A stretch of DNA of 25,258 nt from CAZWUZ01 sp964637655 [NCBI: uncultured bacterium] (GTDB lineage: Bacteria > DAOPZR01). This document shows positions 1-8,173 of the stretch, piece by piece; the stretch's first letter is position 1; each line of letters begins with the position of its first letter. A program made the translations under genes and the position numbers. The stretch lies in the NCBI GenBank assembly GCA_964637655.1, contig CAZWUZ010000019.1:1-25258 (forward strand), read 5' to 3'. The notes beneath the pieces were generated by a model that was not told where the DNA came from, did no database searches, and was given only the letters and a program-made list of their open reading frames with translations.

Positions 1-2
1 CC

Positions 3-872
3 CCCAGTTTCACTTATAAAAATTCAGCGCTATATAACACCGATTGCCTGAATTGGCTTGACGCGCAAAAAGATCTATCCATTCACGCGGTCATAACTGA
101 TCCACCATACGGCTTGCATGAGTATTCGGTCGAACAACAGGATAAATTGCGCAATGGACGCGGGGGCGTGTGGCGTATTCCACCATCCTTTGATGGTGTC
201 AAACGTTCACCGTTGCCGAGGTTTACCGTTCTTACCAAGTACCAACTGGACGAGCTACAGGAGTTTTTCTACGCTTGGGGCCGCAAACTCCTTCCCAAAT
301 TAGTCCCCGGCGCCAATGTAATAGTCGCCTCCAATCCATTGCTGTCATACATCGTTTCAGCGGCGCTTTCTCAGGCCGGCCTTGAGCGGCGCGGAGAAAT
401 TATTCGGTTGGTGATGACTATGCGGGGCGGCGACCGCCCAAAATCAGCCCACACAGAATTTAGTGATGTCAGCGTCATGCCCCGCTCCATGTGGGAACCT
501 TGGCTTGTGTATCGCAGGCCAATTGAAGGAAGAGTCCAAGACAATTTACGCCGTTGGAAGACTGGCGGTTTCCGCCGACCGGCAACCGACAAACCATTCG
601 GAGACGTTATACATTCTTCACCAACACGGACCAACGAACGAAAAATCGCGCCACATCCAAGCCTAAAACCGCAGGCGTTTATGCGACAACTTGTTCGCGC
701 AAGCCTTCCGCTCGGTGAAGGAACAATTGTTGATCCTTTCGCCGGCTCCGGTTCCACGCTCGCGGCAGCATTAGCAAACGGCTACAACAGTATCGGGATC
801 GAGAAAGACCCTCATTTTTATCGTCTCGCATGCAAAGCCATACCACGGTTATCATCGTTGCCCATACAGTAG
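3..872 (+). CDS. Beta-class DNA methyltransferase, 5' end outside window
   Basis: This is the methyltransferase half of a restriction-modification pair, transferring a methyl group from S-adenosylmethionine to a base in DNA. The frame is open from base 3 to the TAG at 870-872 with no convincing start, so the N-terminus lies upstream of the window; a TTG at 114 is internal. The catalytic motif DPPY is encoded at 99-110 and the SAM-binding motif DPFAGSGST near 736-762, preceded by a PHPSLKP stretch. Motif IV before motif I is the beta-class order (known for N6-adenine and N4-cytosine enzymes), with the target-recognition region between. DPPY rather than SPPY favours N6-adenine methylation (inference). 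The gene is convergent with the endonuclease candidate at 889-1506, 16 bp away. Base composition is lower in GC than the rest of the window, suggesting transfer. The recognition sequence cannot be read from the sequence. Confidence 0.9.
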   Translation, partial: PSFTYKNSALYNTDCLNWLDAQKDLSIHAVITDPPYGLHEYSVEQQDKLRNGRGGVWRIPPSFDGVKRSPLPRFTVLTKYQLDELQEFFYAWGRKLLPKLVPGANVIVASNPLLSYIVSAALSQAGLERRGEIIRLVMTMRGGDRPKSAHTEFSDVSVMPRSMWEPWLVYRRPIEGRVQDNLRRWKTGGFRRPATDKPFGDVIHSSPTRTNERKIAPHPSLKPQAFMRQLVRASLPLGEGTIVDPFAGSGSTLAAALANGYNSIGIEKDPHFYRLACKAIPRLSSLPIQ

Positions 873-892
873 GAGTATCACAGGAGTATCAC
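871..892. repeat. 11-bp perfect tandem duplication at the methyltransferase/endonuclease junction
   Basis: The unit AGGAGTATCAC occurs twice head to tail (871-881 and 882-892). It covers the last bases of the methyltransferase stop codon and the stop codon of the convergent endonuclease gene. The duplication forms most of the space between the two genes. Confidence 0.85.
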
Positions 893-1506
893 AAACGGTA
901 AATCCAGTTGGCACGAAGTTTATGGATACCATCCTTGTGTAGCGTTGCCGTACGAGTGCCTAGTTCGCCACGTGCATTTTTCCGAAAATCATCCACTTGC
1001 ACAAGGCCCAAGTATACTTCTGTAAACTGCAACGGATTGCGCTGGATAGCCGGTTCAGTTAAATTGTCAAGATCGTAGACAAACACACACATCCATTGAT
1101 CGCGAGCACCATGTGTGTCTACCGCCCCTCCACTTTTTCGGGTCGTTTTAATTTCTATTCCTTCCGTACCAGATTTTACAGCATTATCCTTATACACTCC
1201 CTGCACGACAAGGTCTGGATGTCCGTTGAAATATCCATTTTCCACTAGAGTTCTGGCATGTTGCGCTAAACTTGCTGTCAACATATCTGATAACACCCCC
1301 GACATAATCGCCGGTCGGAGCATATCATCCAAACGCTGTAGTCCCTTACCGATAAGAAAACCATTAACGTCGTGAAGAAAATCATAAACATCCTGCATTG
1401 CCATCGCAAAATCAGCATGTCGCAATCCATAAGGCATAACAGCTGCCTGATTAAATTTCCCCTGCGCAACTTTCTGCCTTACCTGTTTTACTTTAGTTAT
1501 AGCCAT
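889..1506 (-). CDS. Putative type II restriction endonuclease (PD-(D/E)XK-like)
   Basis: Predicted to cut DNA at the site protected by the adjacent methyltransferase. The 205-residue protein contains HPDLVV with Asp98 and, 20 residues later, GIEIKTT with Glu118 and Lys120. This spacing and pattern match the PD-(D/E)XK nuclease core. Conserved-looking aromatic and basic residues follow in the C-terminal half. I do not recognise the specific restriction enzyme family, so the role rests on this motif plus the convergent position next to a DNA methyltransferase. The ATG at 1506 has a good ribosome binding site (GGAGGC about 7 bases upstream), which fixes the start. Like the methyltransferase it is less GC-rich than the che genes. 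It has its own candidate promoter at 1526-1554, so the pair is transcribed from two separate promoters, a common arrangement allowing independent timing. Confidence 0.7.
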   Translation of the reverse strand: MAITKVKQVRQKVAQGKFNQAAVMPYGLRHADFAMAMQDVYDFLHDVNGFLIGKGLQRLDDMLRPAIMSGVLSDMLTASLAQHARTLVENGYFNGHPDLVVQGVYKDNAVKSGTEGIEIKTTRKSGGAVDTHGARDQWMCVFVYDLDNLTEPAIQRNPLQFTEVYLGLVQVDDFRKNARGELGTRTATLHKDGIHKLRANWIYRL

Positions 1507-1525
1507 CGTTTTGCCTCCAAATAAT

Positions 1526-1554
1526 CCTATAGCATGATGCGTTTAGAAAATCAA
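1526..1554 (-). promoter_or_regulatory. Candidate sigma70 promoter of the endonuclease gene
   Basis: Read on the minus strand, TTGATT (1549-1554) and TATAGG (1526-1531) are separated by exactly 17 bases. Each hexamer matches four of six consensus positions. The -10 lies about 20 bases upstream of the endonuclease ATG, close to its ribosome binding site. Confidence 0.45.
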
Positions 1555-1580
1555 TTGCGTTATCAGCAAACCACGATATA

Positions 1581-1600
1581 TTTCCACCCATTTCCACCCA
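1581..1600. repeat. 10-bp tandem direct repeat
   Basis: TTTCCACCCA is repeated twice without a spacer in the 194-bp gap between the endonuclease gene and the amidohydrolase gene. It lies about 30 bases upstream of the candidate endonuclease promoter, so it could be an operator half-site pair or simple slippage; nothing decides between these. Confidence 0.6.
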
Positions 1601-1636
1601 ATGCACAAACTCTGTAACTCATTGAGCATCGTCAGG

Positions 1637-1669
1637 CACCAACCTGTGACACTTTGTCACGGGTTGGTG
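1637..1669. terminator. 15-bp stem palindrome, probable transcription terminator
   Basis: CACCAACCTGTGACA (1637-1651) pairs with 1655-1669 around a 3-base loop (CTT). The only imperfection is T1645 opposite G1661, a U-G wobble in plus-strand RNA and an A-C mismatch in minus-strand RNA. It starts about 30 bases past the amidohydrolase stop codon, where a terminator is expected. The short T run (TGCATTTT) follows on the plus side only, so as a classical intrinsic terminator it would work better for plus-strand transcripts entering from the restriction-modification side. It may also be a boundary palindrome of the inserted locus. Confidence 0.55.
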
Positions 1670-1700
1670 TGCATTTTACCCCGAACACCTTAACCATCCA

Positions 1701-3263
1701 CTATAGTACTCGCCCGGGGCAGGCACACACACGTATTCCGTCATACGCGAGAATGCCGTTGACCCAGACCGCACGCACGCCGGTGGGGGTCTGTTCAGGT
1801 TCTGCATAGGTCGCGCGCGGGGCGAAGCGCGGCAGGTCGAGCAGCACCAGGTCAGCAACCGCACCGACGGCGATATGCCCGCGGTCATGCAGCCCGAACC
1901 GTTCCGCGCCCTGCGTGCTCATCTTCCACAGCGCTTCACCCGCGGTCAATCCGTCGCGACCGCGCGTGACAGCGCGGAAGTACGCGGGCATGGTGCCGAA
2001 CGCGCGCGGGTGCATCCCCTTGCCGAACAATCCGTCGCTGCCGGGCACCGCCAGCGGCTCGCGGCAGAGTCGCGCCACGCGCCGCTCGTCCATCGAGAAC
2101 ATCAGCATTCCCGCCTGCCCCTGCTCGTCGGCAATAACGCGGCAGAGTGCACTCACCACGTCGGTATGCAGCCGTCGCGCGCCTTCCGCGATGCTGCGCC
2201 CCGCCAGGCGGCGATGCACGCGCAGGTTGGTCAGCCGGATGCGGTCCGTACCGATAGTCCGCAGAAAATTTTCCCAGTCAGTTGCCGGTTGCGCCAGTTC
2301 CTCACGCAGTCGTGCCACCACCTGCGGGTCGCGCAGCCGCGCGCAGAGCGCCGCCGGGCCGCCCGCCTGCACCCACGGCGGCAACAGCGCATTAGCAGTC
2401 GTACTCCCCGCCGCGTACGGACTGATGTCGAACCCGACATCCTGCCCGCGGCGGCGCGCGGCGCGCACCACGCGCGCGAGAGTATCGTACTTATGCCAGT
2501 TGGCACGCCCATACGCCTTGAGATGCGATAGTTCCACGCGCAGCGGCAGGCCGCGCGTCAGCGCCAGCACGCGCTGCACACTCTCCACCGTCTGGTTGCC
2601 TTCGTCCCACCCGTGCACCGCCAGTACCCGCCCGGGAAACTCCGCCAGCACCCGCAACGCGGCACGCAGTTCCGTCTCGTCAGCGTAACTGCACGGGGGA
2701 TAGATCATGCCGAGCGACAGCCCGCGTGTCCCCAGCGCCAGTTCCGTGCGCAACTGCCGCGCCAGCGCGCGGCGTTCCGCTGCTGTCAGCGGACGCGACG
2801 CGTTGCCGGCAGCATACAGGCGCAACGTGCCATACGTGGATAGCGGCGCGAGATTGACCGGCGTCCGTCCCGTCACAGCACGTGCATAGCCGGACAGCGT
2901 CCGCCACGTCACCGCCCCGTCACCGAATACCCCGCGATACCCCTGCAGATAGGCACGCGCGGCCGCAGTGCTGCGGAACGGAAATACCCCGAGCCCGCAA
3001 TTGCCGGTAATCTCCGTCGTGATTCCCTGCGCGATTTTGGCCAGGGCGCGCTTGCCGCGCAGGAGATACAATTCGCTGTGGGTATGGGCGTCGATGAACC
3101 CGGGGGAAAGGGTCAACCCGCGCCCGTCGATGACCCGGCGGGCGGGCGGGGCAGACAATGCCGTGCCAAGATACGCGATGCGCTTGCCGCGCACCCCGAC
3201 CGACAGACGGCGGAGATTCTTCTCCTGCAGGCAATTCACGTTATCAATGCGGAAATCAAGCAT
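1701..3263 (-). CDS. N-acyl-D-amino-acid deacylase-type amidohydrolase
   Basis: Zinc-dependent amidohydrolase of the D-aminoacylase group, which hydrolyses N-acyl-D-amino acids (or the glutamate/aspartate variants) to a free D-amino acid and a carboxylate. The 520-residue length matches the family. Visible signatures are GFIDAHTHSE (His60 and His62, metal ligands), QGITTEITGNCG with the family Cys89, SHLKAYG (metal-binding His), VPGSDG (catalytic Asp region) and HPRAFGTM. The C-terminal end (GHIAVGAVADLVLLD) closes the composite beta domain around the barrel. No signal peptide is seen, so it is likely cytoplasmic. The start at 3263 (ATG) begins with the expected N-terminal beta strand, but the ribosome binding site is weak. 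It is separated by 93 bp from the che operon on the same strand and may be transcribed by read-through. Exact substrate is not predictable; a link to D-amino acid recycling from peptidoglycan is conjecture. Confidence 0.85.
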   Translation of the reverse strand: MLDFRIDNVNCLQEKNLRRLSVGVRGKRIAYLGTALSAPPARRVIDGRGLTLSPGFIDAHTHSELYLLRGKRALAKIAQGITTEITGNCGLGVFPFRSTAAARAYLQGYRGVFGDGAVTWRTLSGYARAVTGRTPVNLAPLSTYGTLRLYAAGNASRPLTAAERRALARQLRTELALGTRGLSLGMIYPPCSYADETELRAALRVLAEFPGRVLAVHGWDEGNQTVESVQRVLALTRGLPLRVELSHLKAYGRANWHKYDTLARVVRAARRRGQDVGFDISPYAAGSTTANALLPPWVQAGGPAALCARLRDPQVVARLREELAQPATDWENFLRTIGTDRIRLTNLRVHRRLAGRSIAEGARRLHTDVVSALCRVIADEQGQAGMLMFSMDERRVARLCREPLAVPGSDGLFGKGMHPRAFGTMPAYFRAVTRGRDGLTAGEALWKMSTQGAERFGLHDRGHIAVGAVADLVLLDLPRFAPRATYAEPEQTPTGVRAVWVNGILAYDGIRVCACPGRVL

Positions 3264-3284
3264 GGACAGACAGTAGCATACTCA

Positions 3285-3317
3285 AGGGCAAAAGCAAAAA
3301 GCGGCGGGAAAAGCGCC
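3285..3317 (-). terminator. Weak hairpin plus T-rich tract after the che operon
   Basis: On the minus strand, GGCG and CGCC (3314-3317 and 3303-3306) form a 4-bp stem around a 7-base loop, followed by a T-rich run (GCTTTTTGCTTTT). It lies about 40 bases past the cheB stop codon. The stem is short, so termination would be partial at best. Confidence 0.3.
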
Positions 3318-3356
3318 AAAATGAAAGTTTGTCAATTTGTCAACACCCGTCTCCGG

Positions 3357-4412
3357 CTATTTCAGCAGCGCGGTCACCTTGCGGATGATGCCGTTGAGGG
3401 GAACCTGATGGTCGACCACCTGTTCCTTCGCCGCGATACCGGGCATGCCGTAGACGACACTCGTCTCCTGGTCCTGCCCCACGGTCACTCCGCCCGCCGC
3501 GCGCAACTCCTTCAGTCCGTCCACGCCGTCGCGTCCCATGCCGGTCATAATGACACCGATTGCCTTGCGCCCGTAGACCTGGGTCACGGAACGGAACAGC
3601 ACCGTCGCCGACGGGCGATGCCCGTCCACCTTGTCAGTCACCGAGAGCACCGTGCGCACCTGCGTGCCGCTGCGTGTCACCAGCAGGTGACGGTCTCCCG
3701 GCGCAATGTACACATGGTTGGGCAGCACCGGTTCGCCGTCCTTTGCCTCCGTCACCGTCAGTTTCGTCAGCCGGTTGAGCCGCTCGGCAAACGCCCCGGT
3801 GAACTCCTTCGGCATGTGCTGCACAATCAGCAGCGGCGGGAACTGTTCCGGCAGTTCCGGGAAAATCTGCGCCAGCGCCGCCGGGCCGCCGGTGGAAATG
3901 CCGAGCGCCACCGCCGCCCCCGTGAGCGCCCCCGCGGCGGGCGCGGCGACAACCGGCGGTACCGCCGCCGGCCGCGGGGCATACAGCCGGGCGAGGCGCG
4001 CCCCGAGATTCTGCTGACGGATGGCCTTGACCTTGGCGCAGAGTTCCTCGCCCATGCCGCGGATGCCCTGCGGACCCTCGACCAGCGGCTTGGGAAAATA
4101 GTCGACCGCGCCCGCCTCAAGGCATTTGAAGGTCAGGTCGGCACCCGCCTGGGTCAGCCCCGAAAGCATGATGACCGGCCGCGGGGACTCCGTCATGATT
4201 TTTTTCAACGCCGTGAAGCCGTCCATCACCGGCATATCGACATCGAGAGTGACAACGTCAGGGTTCAGTTCGGCGATGCGCGCGAGCGCCAGCTGCCCGT
4301 TGGGCGCGGTGCCGACGACCTCGATGCCCGCATCGGCATTCAGGACATCGCTGATGATCTTGCGCAGCAGGGCGGAGTCGTCGACGACGAGGACACGGAT
4401 CTTCCCGTTCAC
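3357..4412 (-). CDS. cheB: Chemotaxis response regulator / receptor methylesterase-deamidase CheB
   Basis: CheB removes methyl groups from receptor glutamates (and can deamidate glutamines), resetting sensitivity after CheA phosphorylates its receiver. The 351-residue protein has an N-terminal receiver (Asp11-Asp12 acidic pair, phospho-acceptor Asp57 in TLDVDMP, Lys in the FPKP motif) and a C-terminal esterase domain from about residue 165. The catalytic triad is intact: Ser173 in GISTGGP, His199 in QHMP, Asp295 in MTGMGRDG. The gene starts with GTG at 4412, overlapping the cheD stop by 4 bases (GTGA), which implies translational coupling. It is the last gene of the che operon. Neither receptor here ends in the C-terminal pentapeptide that tethers CheB and CheR in enteric bacteria, so docking is likely tether-independent. 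Confidence 0.96.
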   Translation of the reverse strand: MNGKIRVLVVDDSALLRKIISDVLNADAGIEVVGTAPNGQLALARIAELNPDVVTLDVDMPVMDGFTALKKIMTESPRPVIMLSGLTQAGADLTFKCLEAGAVDYFPKPLVEGPQGIRGMGEELCAKVKAIRQQNLGARLARLYAPRPAAVPPVVAAPAAGALTGAAVALGISTGGPAALAQIFPELPEQFPPLLIVQHMPKEFTGAFAERLNRLTKLTVTEAKDGEPVLPNHVYIAPGDRHLLVTRSGTQVRTVLSVTDKVDGHRPSATVLFRSVTQVYGRKAIGVIMTGMGRDGVDGLKELRAAGGVTVGQDQETSVVYGMPGIAAKEQVVDHQVPLNGIIRKVTALLK

Positions 4413-4888
4413 AGGGTCACCGTTTCCTTCCCCATCACCGTCACCGTCATCTGCCCGGTGGCGGGGTCGAAGAGCATCTTCCGCCCGCTGTTACCGCCGC
4501 AATGCTCCGCGCGCAACGGGATGTTCGCCGCCCGGAGCAGTTCCTTCACCCTCGCCACGTTGCGGTTGCCGATGTCAAGCAGCGTCTCGTTGGCCGGCTT
4601 GAGTTTGAACATCGCCGCGCCACCCGCGATTTTCGCCAGCAGCGCGCCGCGCGACGCGCCCTTGCGCTGCAGCTGCTCGATGAGCGCGGGAAGCGCCGTG
4701 TCGGCGAATTTGCCGGGGAGCGGCGGGGCGGGCAGGTCACTGGCCGGGAGCATGATGTGCGCGAGCGCAGCAAGGTGCGCATTCGGGTCGAAGAGCACCA
4801 GCCCGACACAGGAGCCGAGGATGGTCTGCAGCTGGTCGGGCGGCGCGGCGACCTTGAGGTCGCCCATGCCGACGTTCAGCGTCGCCAT
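4409..4888 (-). CDS. cheD: Chemoreceptor glutamine deamidase CheD
   Basis: CheD deamidates specific receptor glutamines to glutamates and, in Bacillus and Thermotoga, binds and stimulates CheC. The 159-residue length is typical. The thiol hydrolase motif LGSCVG carries Cys27, and AHIMLP carries His44, the known Cys-His pair; Thr22 just before LGSC may complete the triad. The FADTA and GNRNV segments are also family features. The ATG at 4888 is separated by 1 base from the cheR stop, and the end overlaps cheB. Its presence together with a CheC-like gene in the same operon suggests the CheC-CheD-CheY-P feedback described in Bacillus subtilis could operate here. Confidence 0.94.
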   Translation of the reverse strand: MATLNVGMGDLKVAAPPDQLQTILGSCVGLVLFDPNAHLAALAHIMLPASDLPAPPLPGKFADTALPALIEQLQRKGASRGALLAKIAGGAAMFKLKPANETLLDIGNRNVARVKELLRAANIPLRAEHCGGNSGRKMLFDPATGQMTVTVMGKETVTL

Positions 4889-4889
4889 C

Positions 4890-5747
4890 TCATTCCGTCC
4901 GCTGGTAGATGGAGGGTTTCAGGGTGCGGTACTTCAAATTGAGTCCCATCATCCCCTCGGCTGCGCCGAGCAGCAGGTAGCCGTCCGGCACCAGCGCGTC
5001 ATACAGGTTGGTCAGCACCTGCTTTTTGCTCGTCTCATCGAAGTAGATGAGCACGTTGCGGCAGAAGATGATGTCGTATTTCTGCCCCGTCACCTTCTGC
5101 ATCAGGTTGTGCGTGCGGAACTGCACCATGGCGCGGATGGCCGGCGCGAGGTGATACTCCTCCTGCACCGACGCCGCATGGTCGATCACCGCGCGTCCCC
5201 TGCCGTCCACCTGCCGCACGGTGAAATACTTCTTCACCAGCGCCGGGTCGGTGCGGCTCACCGCGTAAGGGCGGTAGACCGCCGCCTTCGCCCGCGCCAG
5301 CACTTCGCTGTTGATGTCGCTGGCGTGGATGGTCGCGTGCCAGCCGGCCGGCAGGCGCTCCTTGAGGAACATGGCGATGGTATACGGTTCTTCGCCCGTC
5401 GAGCAGGCCGCACTCCAGACCTTGAGCGATTTGGTTTTCGCGTTGCGCGCCAGGAGCGCGGGGAGCATGTCGCTGTGGAAGTATTCCCACTGGCGGGGCT
5501 CGCGGAAGCAGTAGGTCTCGTTGGTGGTGATGGCGTCGATGCACGTGACGAGTTCGCCGTTGTTCTTCACCACGTAGTCGTAGTAGGCGCGGTAGGTGGG
5601 GAGGTTGAGGTCGCGCAGCCGCGTGCGCAGGCGGTTGGCGACCAGCGACATCTTGCTCTCCTTGAGGAAGATGCCCGTCCGCTGGTACATCAGTTCCTTG
5701 AACAGGGTGAATTCGGCTGCCGACAGCACCGGCGCGTCGGTCAGCAT
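4890..5747 (-). CDS. cheR: Chemotaxis protein methyltransferase CheR
   Basis: SAM-dependent methyltransferase that methylates receptor glutamates for adaptation. The N-terminal helical domain (LMYQRTGIFLKESK, then VANRLRTRLRDL) is followed by the Rossmann methyltransferase domain with the SAM-binding motif WSAACSTGEEPYTIAM, then DIIFCRNVLIYFDE and a C-terminal GYLLLGAAEGM. I choose the ATG at 5747. A longer frame begins at a TTG at 5786 inside the receptor gene, but its extra 13 residues do not look like CheR, and a GGAAAG ribosome binding site precedes 5747. The start lies 7 bases beyond the receptor stop and the end is 1 base from cheD. Confidence 0.95.
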   Translation of the reverse strand: MLTDAPVLSAAEFTLFKELMYQRTGIFLKESKMSLVANRLRTRLRDLNLPTYRAYYDYVVKNNGELVTCIDAITTNETYCFREPRQWEYFHSDMLPALLARNAKTKSLKVWSAACSTGEEPYTIAMFLKERLPAGWHATIHASDINSEVLARAKAAVYRPYAVSRTDPALVKKYFTVRQVDGRGRAVIDHAASVQEEYHLAPAIRAMVQFRTHNLMQKVTGQKYDIIFCRNVLIYFDETSKKQVLTNLYDALVPDGYLLLGAAEGMMGLNLKYRTLKPSIYQRTE

Positions 5748-5754
5748 GCGCTGC

Positions 5755-7644
5755 TCACTTTCCGCGCAGCAGCGGCTTGCACTCAATAAGCAGCCGCACC
5801 ACGTCCTGCGACACGCGATGGAACTCCCCGTGCAGCAGTTCCTGCTTCGCCGCGTCCATGCGCCCCGCCTTGATCAGGTCGATAATGCTTCCCACCGTGG
5901 CGTGGAAGTGCCGGTGTTCGGTGACCAGCCGGTCGAAGACAGGATTCCCCTTGAGCCGCTCGCCGTCCGTGCCGAACATCCACTTGCCGAGGTCGCAGGC
6001 ATGGTCGACCGACGCCGCTGCCCGGTCCGGAAGTTCACCGCCGTTGGCAGCGTTGAACAGGCGGGTTTTCCAGCGCAGGTGCGCCGCCACGCCCTTATCG
6101 ATGACCGTCGGCTCCCCCACGGTAAACATCGTCGTCAGGGAGAGCATCAGGTCGGCTTCACCCGCCAGCGCACGGGTCTGCCCGGCAATGGTAGTGGCCG
6201 CACCGGCGTTTTCCTCCGTCACTGACGCGCTGCTCTGGATGGCCTTGGCCACCTCGTCAGCGGTGTTCGCCTGCTCTTCCGCCGCCTGCGAAATCTGCGC
6301 CACTGCCCCCGCGGTCTTGTTGACCTCGCTGATGATGCTGCCGAGCACCGTTCCCGCCTGCTCGGCAAGTTTCGCCCCCTCATGCGCCTTGCCTGAACTT
6401 TCACCAATCAGTTTGGCGGTTTCGCGCGCCGCCTGCGCCGAGCGTTCGGCCAGTTTGCGTACCTCGTCGGCGACCACGGCAAACCCCATACCATGCTCGC
6501 CTGCCCGCGCCGCCTCGATGGCGGCATTGAGCGCCAGCAGGTTGGTCTGGTCGGCGATTTCGCTGATGGTGGCGACGATCTCGGTCACCTGCTCGGAACT
6601 GCGCGCAATCTGTTTCGTCGCCTCGATCGAGGCATGCACCGCGCGGTCACCTTCGGCGGCAATACCCGAGGCGGTCTCCGCCACCCCCTGCACCTGCCCG
6701 GCGCTGCGCGCCACTTCGGCAATCGAGGAATTGAGTTCCTCCACCGACGCGGAGAGTTCTTCCATGGTCGACGCCTGGTTCTGCGCCCCCTGCGCCACGT
6801 TCCCTGTGCCGGCAAGAATTTCCCCCGCCCCGTCCTGAATCATCTGTGCGCCCGCACGGTACTGCCCGATAAGCGTTTCGAGATTGTCACACAGGTGGTT
6901 GATGCCTGCCGCAAGCAGTCCGATTTCACCGCTGCCGGCCGGCGCGCGCACGGTCAGGTTGCCTTCCGCCACCTGCTGCAGGCAGGTCACCGCCCCCTGC
7001 AGCGGCTGCGTCACCTGCCGGCGCACAAAGAGCGCGGCCAGCAGCAGGATGAGCGCGCCCAGCAGCACCACCACCGCGGTAAGCAGCAACACCTGATGGT
7101 TGGCGGCGGTGGCCACATCATCGAGGTAGACCCCGGTACCGACCACCCAGTCCCACGGGGCAAAACGCGCAACATAGGATACTTTCGGCACCGGGTTTTC
7201 ACCCGCAGCACGCGGCCAGCGGTAGGCAACCACCCCGCTGCCGTCCGCTTTACAGACACGCACGAATTCGCGGAAGTAGTAGACCCCGTCCTCGTCCGCG
7301 GTGCTGCTCATGTCCTTGCCGACGAGGTCGGGACGGGCGGGATGCTCGACCAGGCGGCACTGCATGTCGTTCACCCAGAGATAATTGCCCCCGCCATAAC
7401 GCATGGCCCGCAGCACCGCCCGCGCCTGCACCTGCGCCGCTTCGCGGGTCAGTTCCCCCGCCTGCTCGCGCGCGTGCACTTCCTGCAGCATCCCGAGCGC
7501 GGCGTCGACCATGGCGCGGCACTGCGCCTCACGCTCAACCCGCAGCGAACTGCGGGTGGCCGTTGCTACGGTCGCAACAACCGCCAGCAGCAGGCAGAGC
7601 AATCCCGCCCCGATGCCGAGCATAAGTTTCTTCTGTAAGGTCAC
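5755..7644 (-). CDS. Methyl-accepting chemotaxis protein with Cache sensor and C-terminal CZB zinc domain
   Basis: Transmembrane chemoreceptor. Residues 9-28 form the first membrane segment. Residues about 35-182 are a periplasmic single Cache domain ([29 protein letters not shown]). Residues 184-207 are the second membrane segment, followed by a HAMP domain (about 208-262) and the cytoplasmic signalling coiled coil with the hairpin tip around [19 protein letters not shown] and [12 protein letters not shown]. The last roughly 108 residues form a chemoreceptor zinc-binding (CZB) domain with His522, Cys550 (in HACDLGKW), His577 and His581 (HRHFH), matching the known 3His/1Cys zinc site. CZB domains are reported to respond to zinc or to hypochlorous acid through the zinc-bound cysteine. 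Translation starts at GTG 7644 with GGAGA upstream. The ligand of the Cache domain is unknown. Confidence 0.94.
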   Translation of the reverse strand: MTLQKKLMLGIGAGLLCLLLAVVATVATATRSSLRVEREAQCRAMVDAALGMLQEVHAREQAGELTREAAQVQARAVLRAMRYGGGNYLWVNDMQCRLVEHPARPDLVGKDMSSTADEDGVYYFREFVRVCKADGSGVVAYRWPRAAGENPVPKVSYVARFAPWDWVVGTGVYLDDVATAANHQVLLLTAVVVLLGALILLLAALFVRRQVTQPLQGAVTCLQQVAEGNLTVRAPAGSGEIGLLAAGINHLCDNLETLIGQYRAGAQMIQDGAGEILAGTGNVAQGAQNQASTMEELSASVEELNSSIAEVARSAGQVQGVAETASGIAAEGDRAVHASIEATKQIARSSEQVTEIVATISEIADQTNLLALNAAIEAARAGEHGMGFAVVADEVRKLAERSAQAARETAKLIGESSGKAHEGAKLAEQAGTVLGSIISEVNKTAGAVAQISQAAEEQANTADEVAKAIQSSASVTEENAGAATTIAGQTRALAGEADLMLSLTTMFTVGEPTVIDKGVAAHLRWKTRLFNAANGGELPDRAAASVDHACDLGKWMFGTDGERLKGNPVFDRLVTEHRHFHATVGSIIDLIKAGRMDAAKQELLHGEFHRVSQDVVRLLIECKPLLRGK

Positions 7645-7674
7645 GATGCCGTCTCCGTTCGTGTCAGTTCCGCG

Positions 7675-8163
7675 TCACAGCGCGGCGATGCGGTCCTGTT
7701 CCTGCGCCGAGAGAATCCGGTCGAGGTCGAGCAGGATGAGCAGGCGACCCTGCACCTTGCCCACCCCCTGCAGGTACTCATGGCCGATGCCCGCGACCAC
7801 CGGGGGCGGCGGTTCGATCTGCTCCTCGGCGAGGCGCATGACTTCGCTCACCCCGTCGACGACCACCCCCATGACGCGGCTGGCCACGTTGACCACGACG
7901 ATGCGCGTCTGTCCCGTATGCTCGGCGCTGCCCAGCGCGAAGCGCTTGCGCAGGTCGATGACCGGGATGACATTGCCGCGCAGATTGATGACCCCCTCGA
8001 TGAAGTCGGGCATCTGCGGGACGCGCGTGACCTCCTGGTAGCGGATGATCTCCTGCACGCGCATGATGTCGACCCCGTACTCCTCCTGCCCGAGCGTAAA
8101 GGTGACCAGCTGGCGCAGGCGGGCACTGTCGCTTTCCGTGCCGTGTTTGTGTGCGGTTGCCAT
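7675..8163 (-). CDS. cheW: Chemotaxis coupling protein CheW
   Basis: Scaffold that links receptors to CheA in the signalling array. The 162-residue protein is one CheW/SH3-like domain: QLVTFTLGQEEYGVDIMRVQEII, then the family motif PDFIEGVINLRGNVIPVIDLR, then a beta-rich second subdomain ending in GRLLILLDLDRILS. A strong ribosome binding site (GGAGGAGAGC) directly precedes the ATG at 8163. It sits between the two receptor genes and is the only stand-alone CheW here; CheA carries its own CheW-like domain. Confidence 0.96.
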   Translation of the reverse strand: MATAHKHGTESDSARLRQLVTFTLGQEEYGVDIMRVQEIIRYQEVTRVPQMPDFIEGVINLRGNVIPVIDLRKRFALGSAEHTGQTRIVVVNVASRVMGVVVDGVSEVMRLAEEQIEPPPPVVAGIGHEYLQGVGKVQGRLLILLDLDRILSAQEQDRIAAL

Positions 8164-8173
8164 GCTCTCCTCC

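Noticed and set aside
3328-3343. Doubled TTGACA-like sequence upstream of the amidohydrolase gene on the minus strand
   Set aside because: No reasonable -10 hexamer lies 16-18 bases downstream of either copy, so a promoter call is not supported.
3078-5789. A 903-codon plus-strand open frame opposite the cheB-cheD-cheR region
   Set aside because: It is antisense to three genes with intact catalytic motifs, is His/Arg/Gly-rich without domain character, and is explained by the scarcity of stop codons in GC-rich antisense frames.
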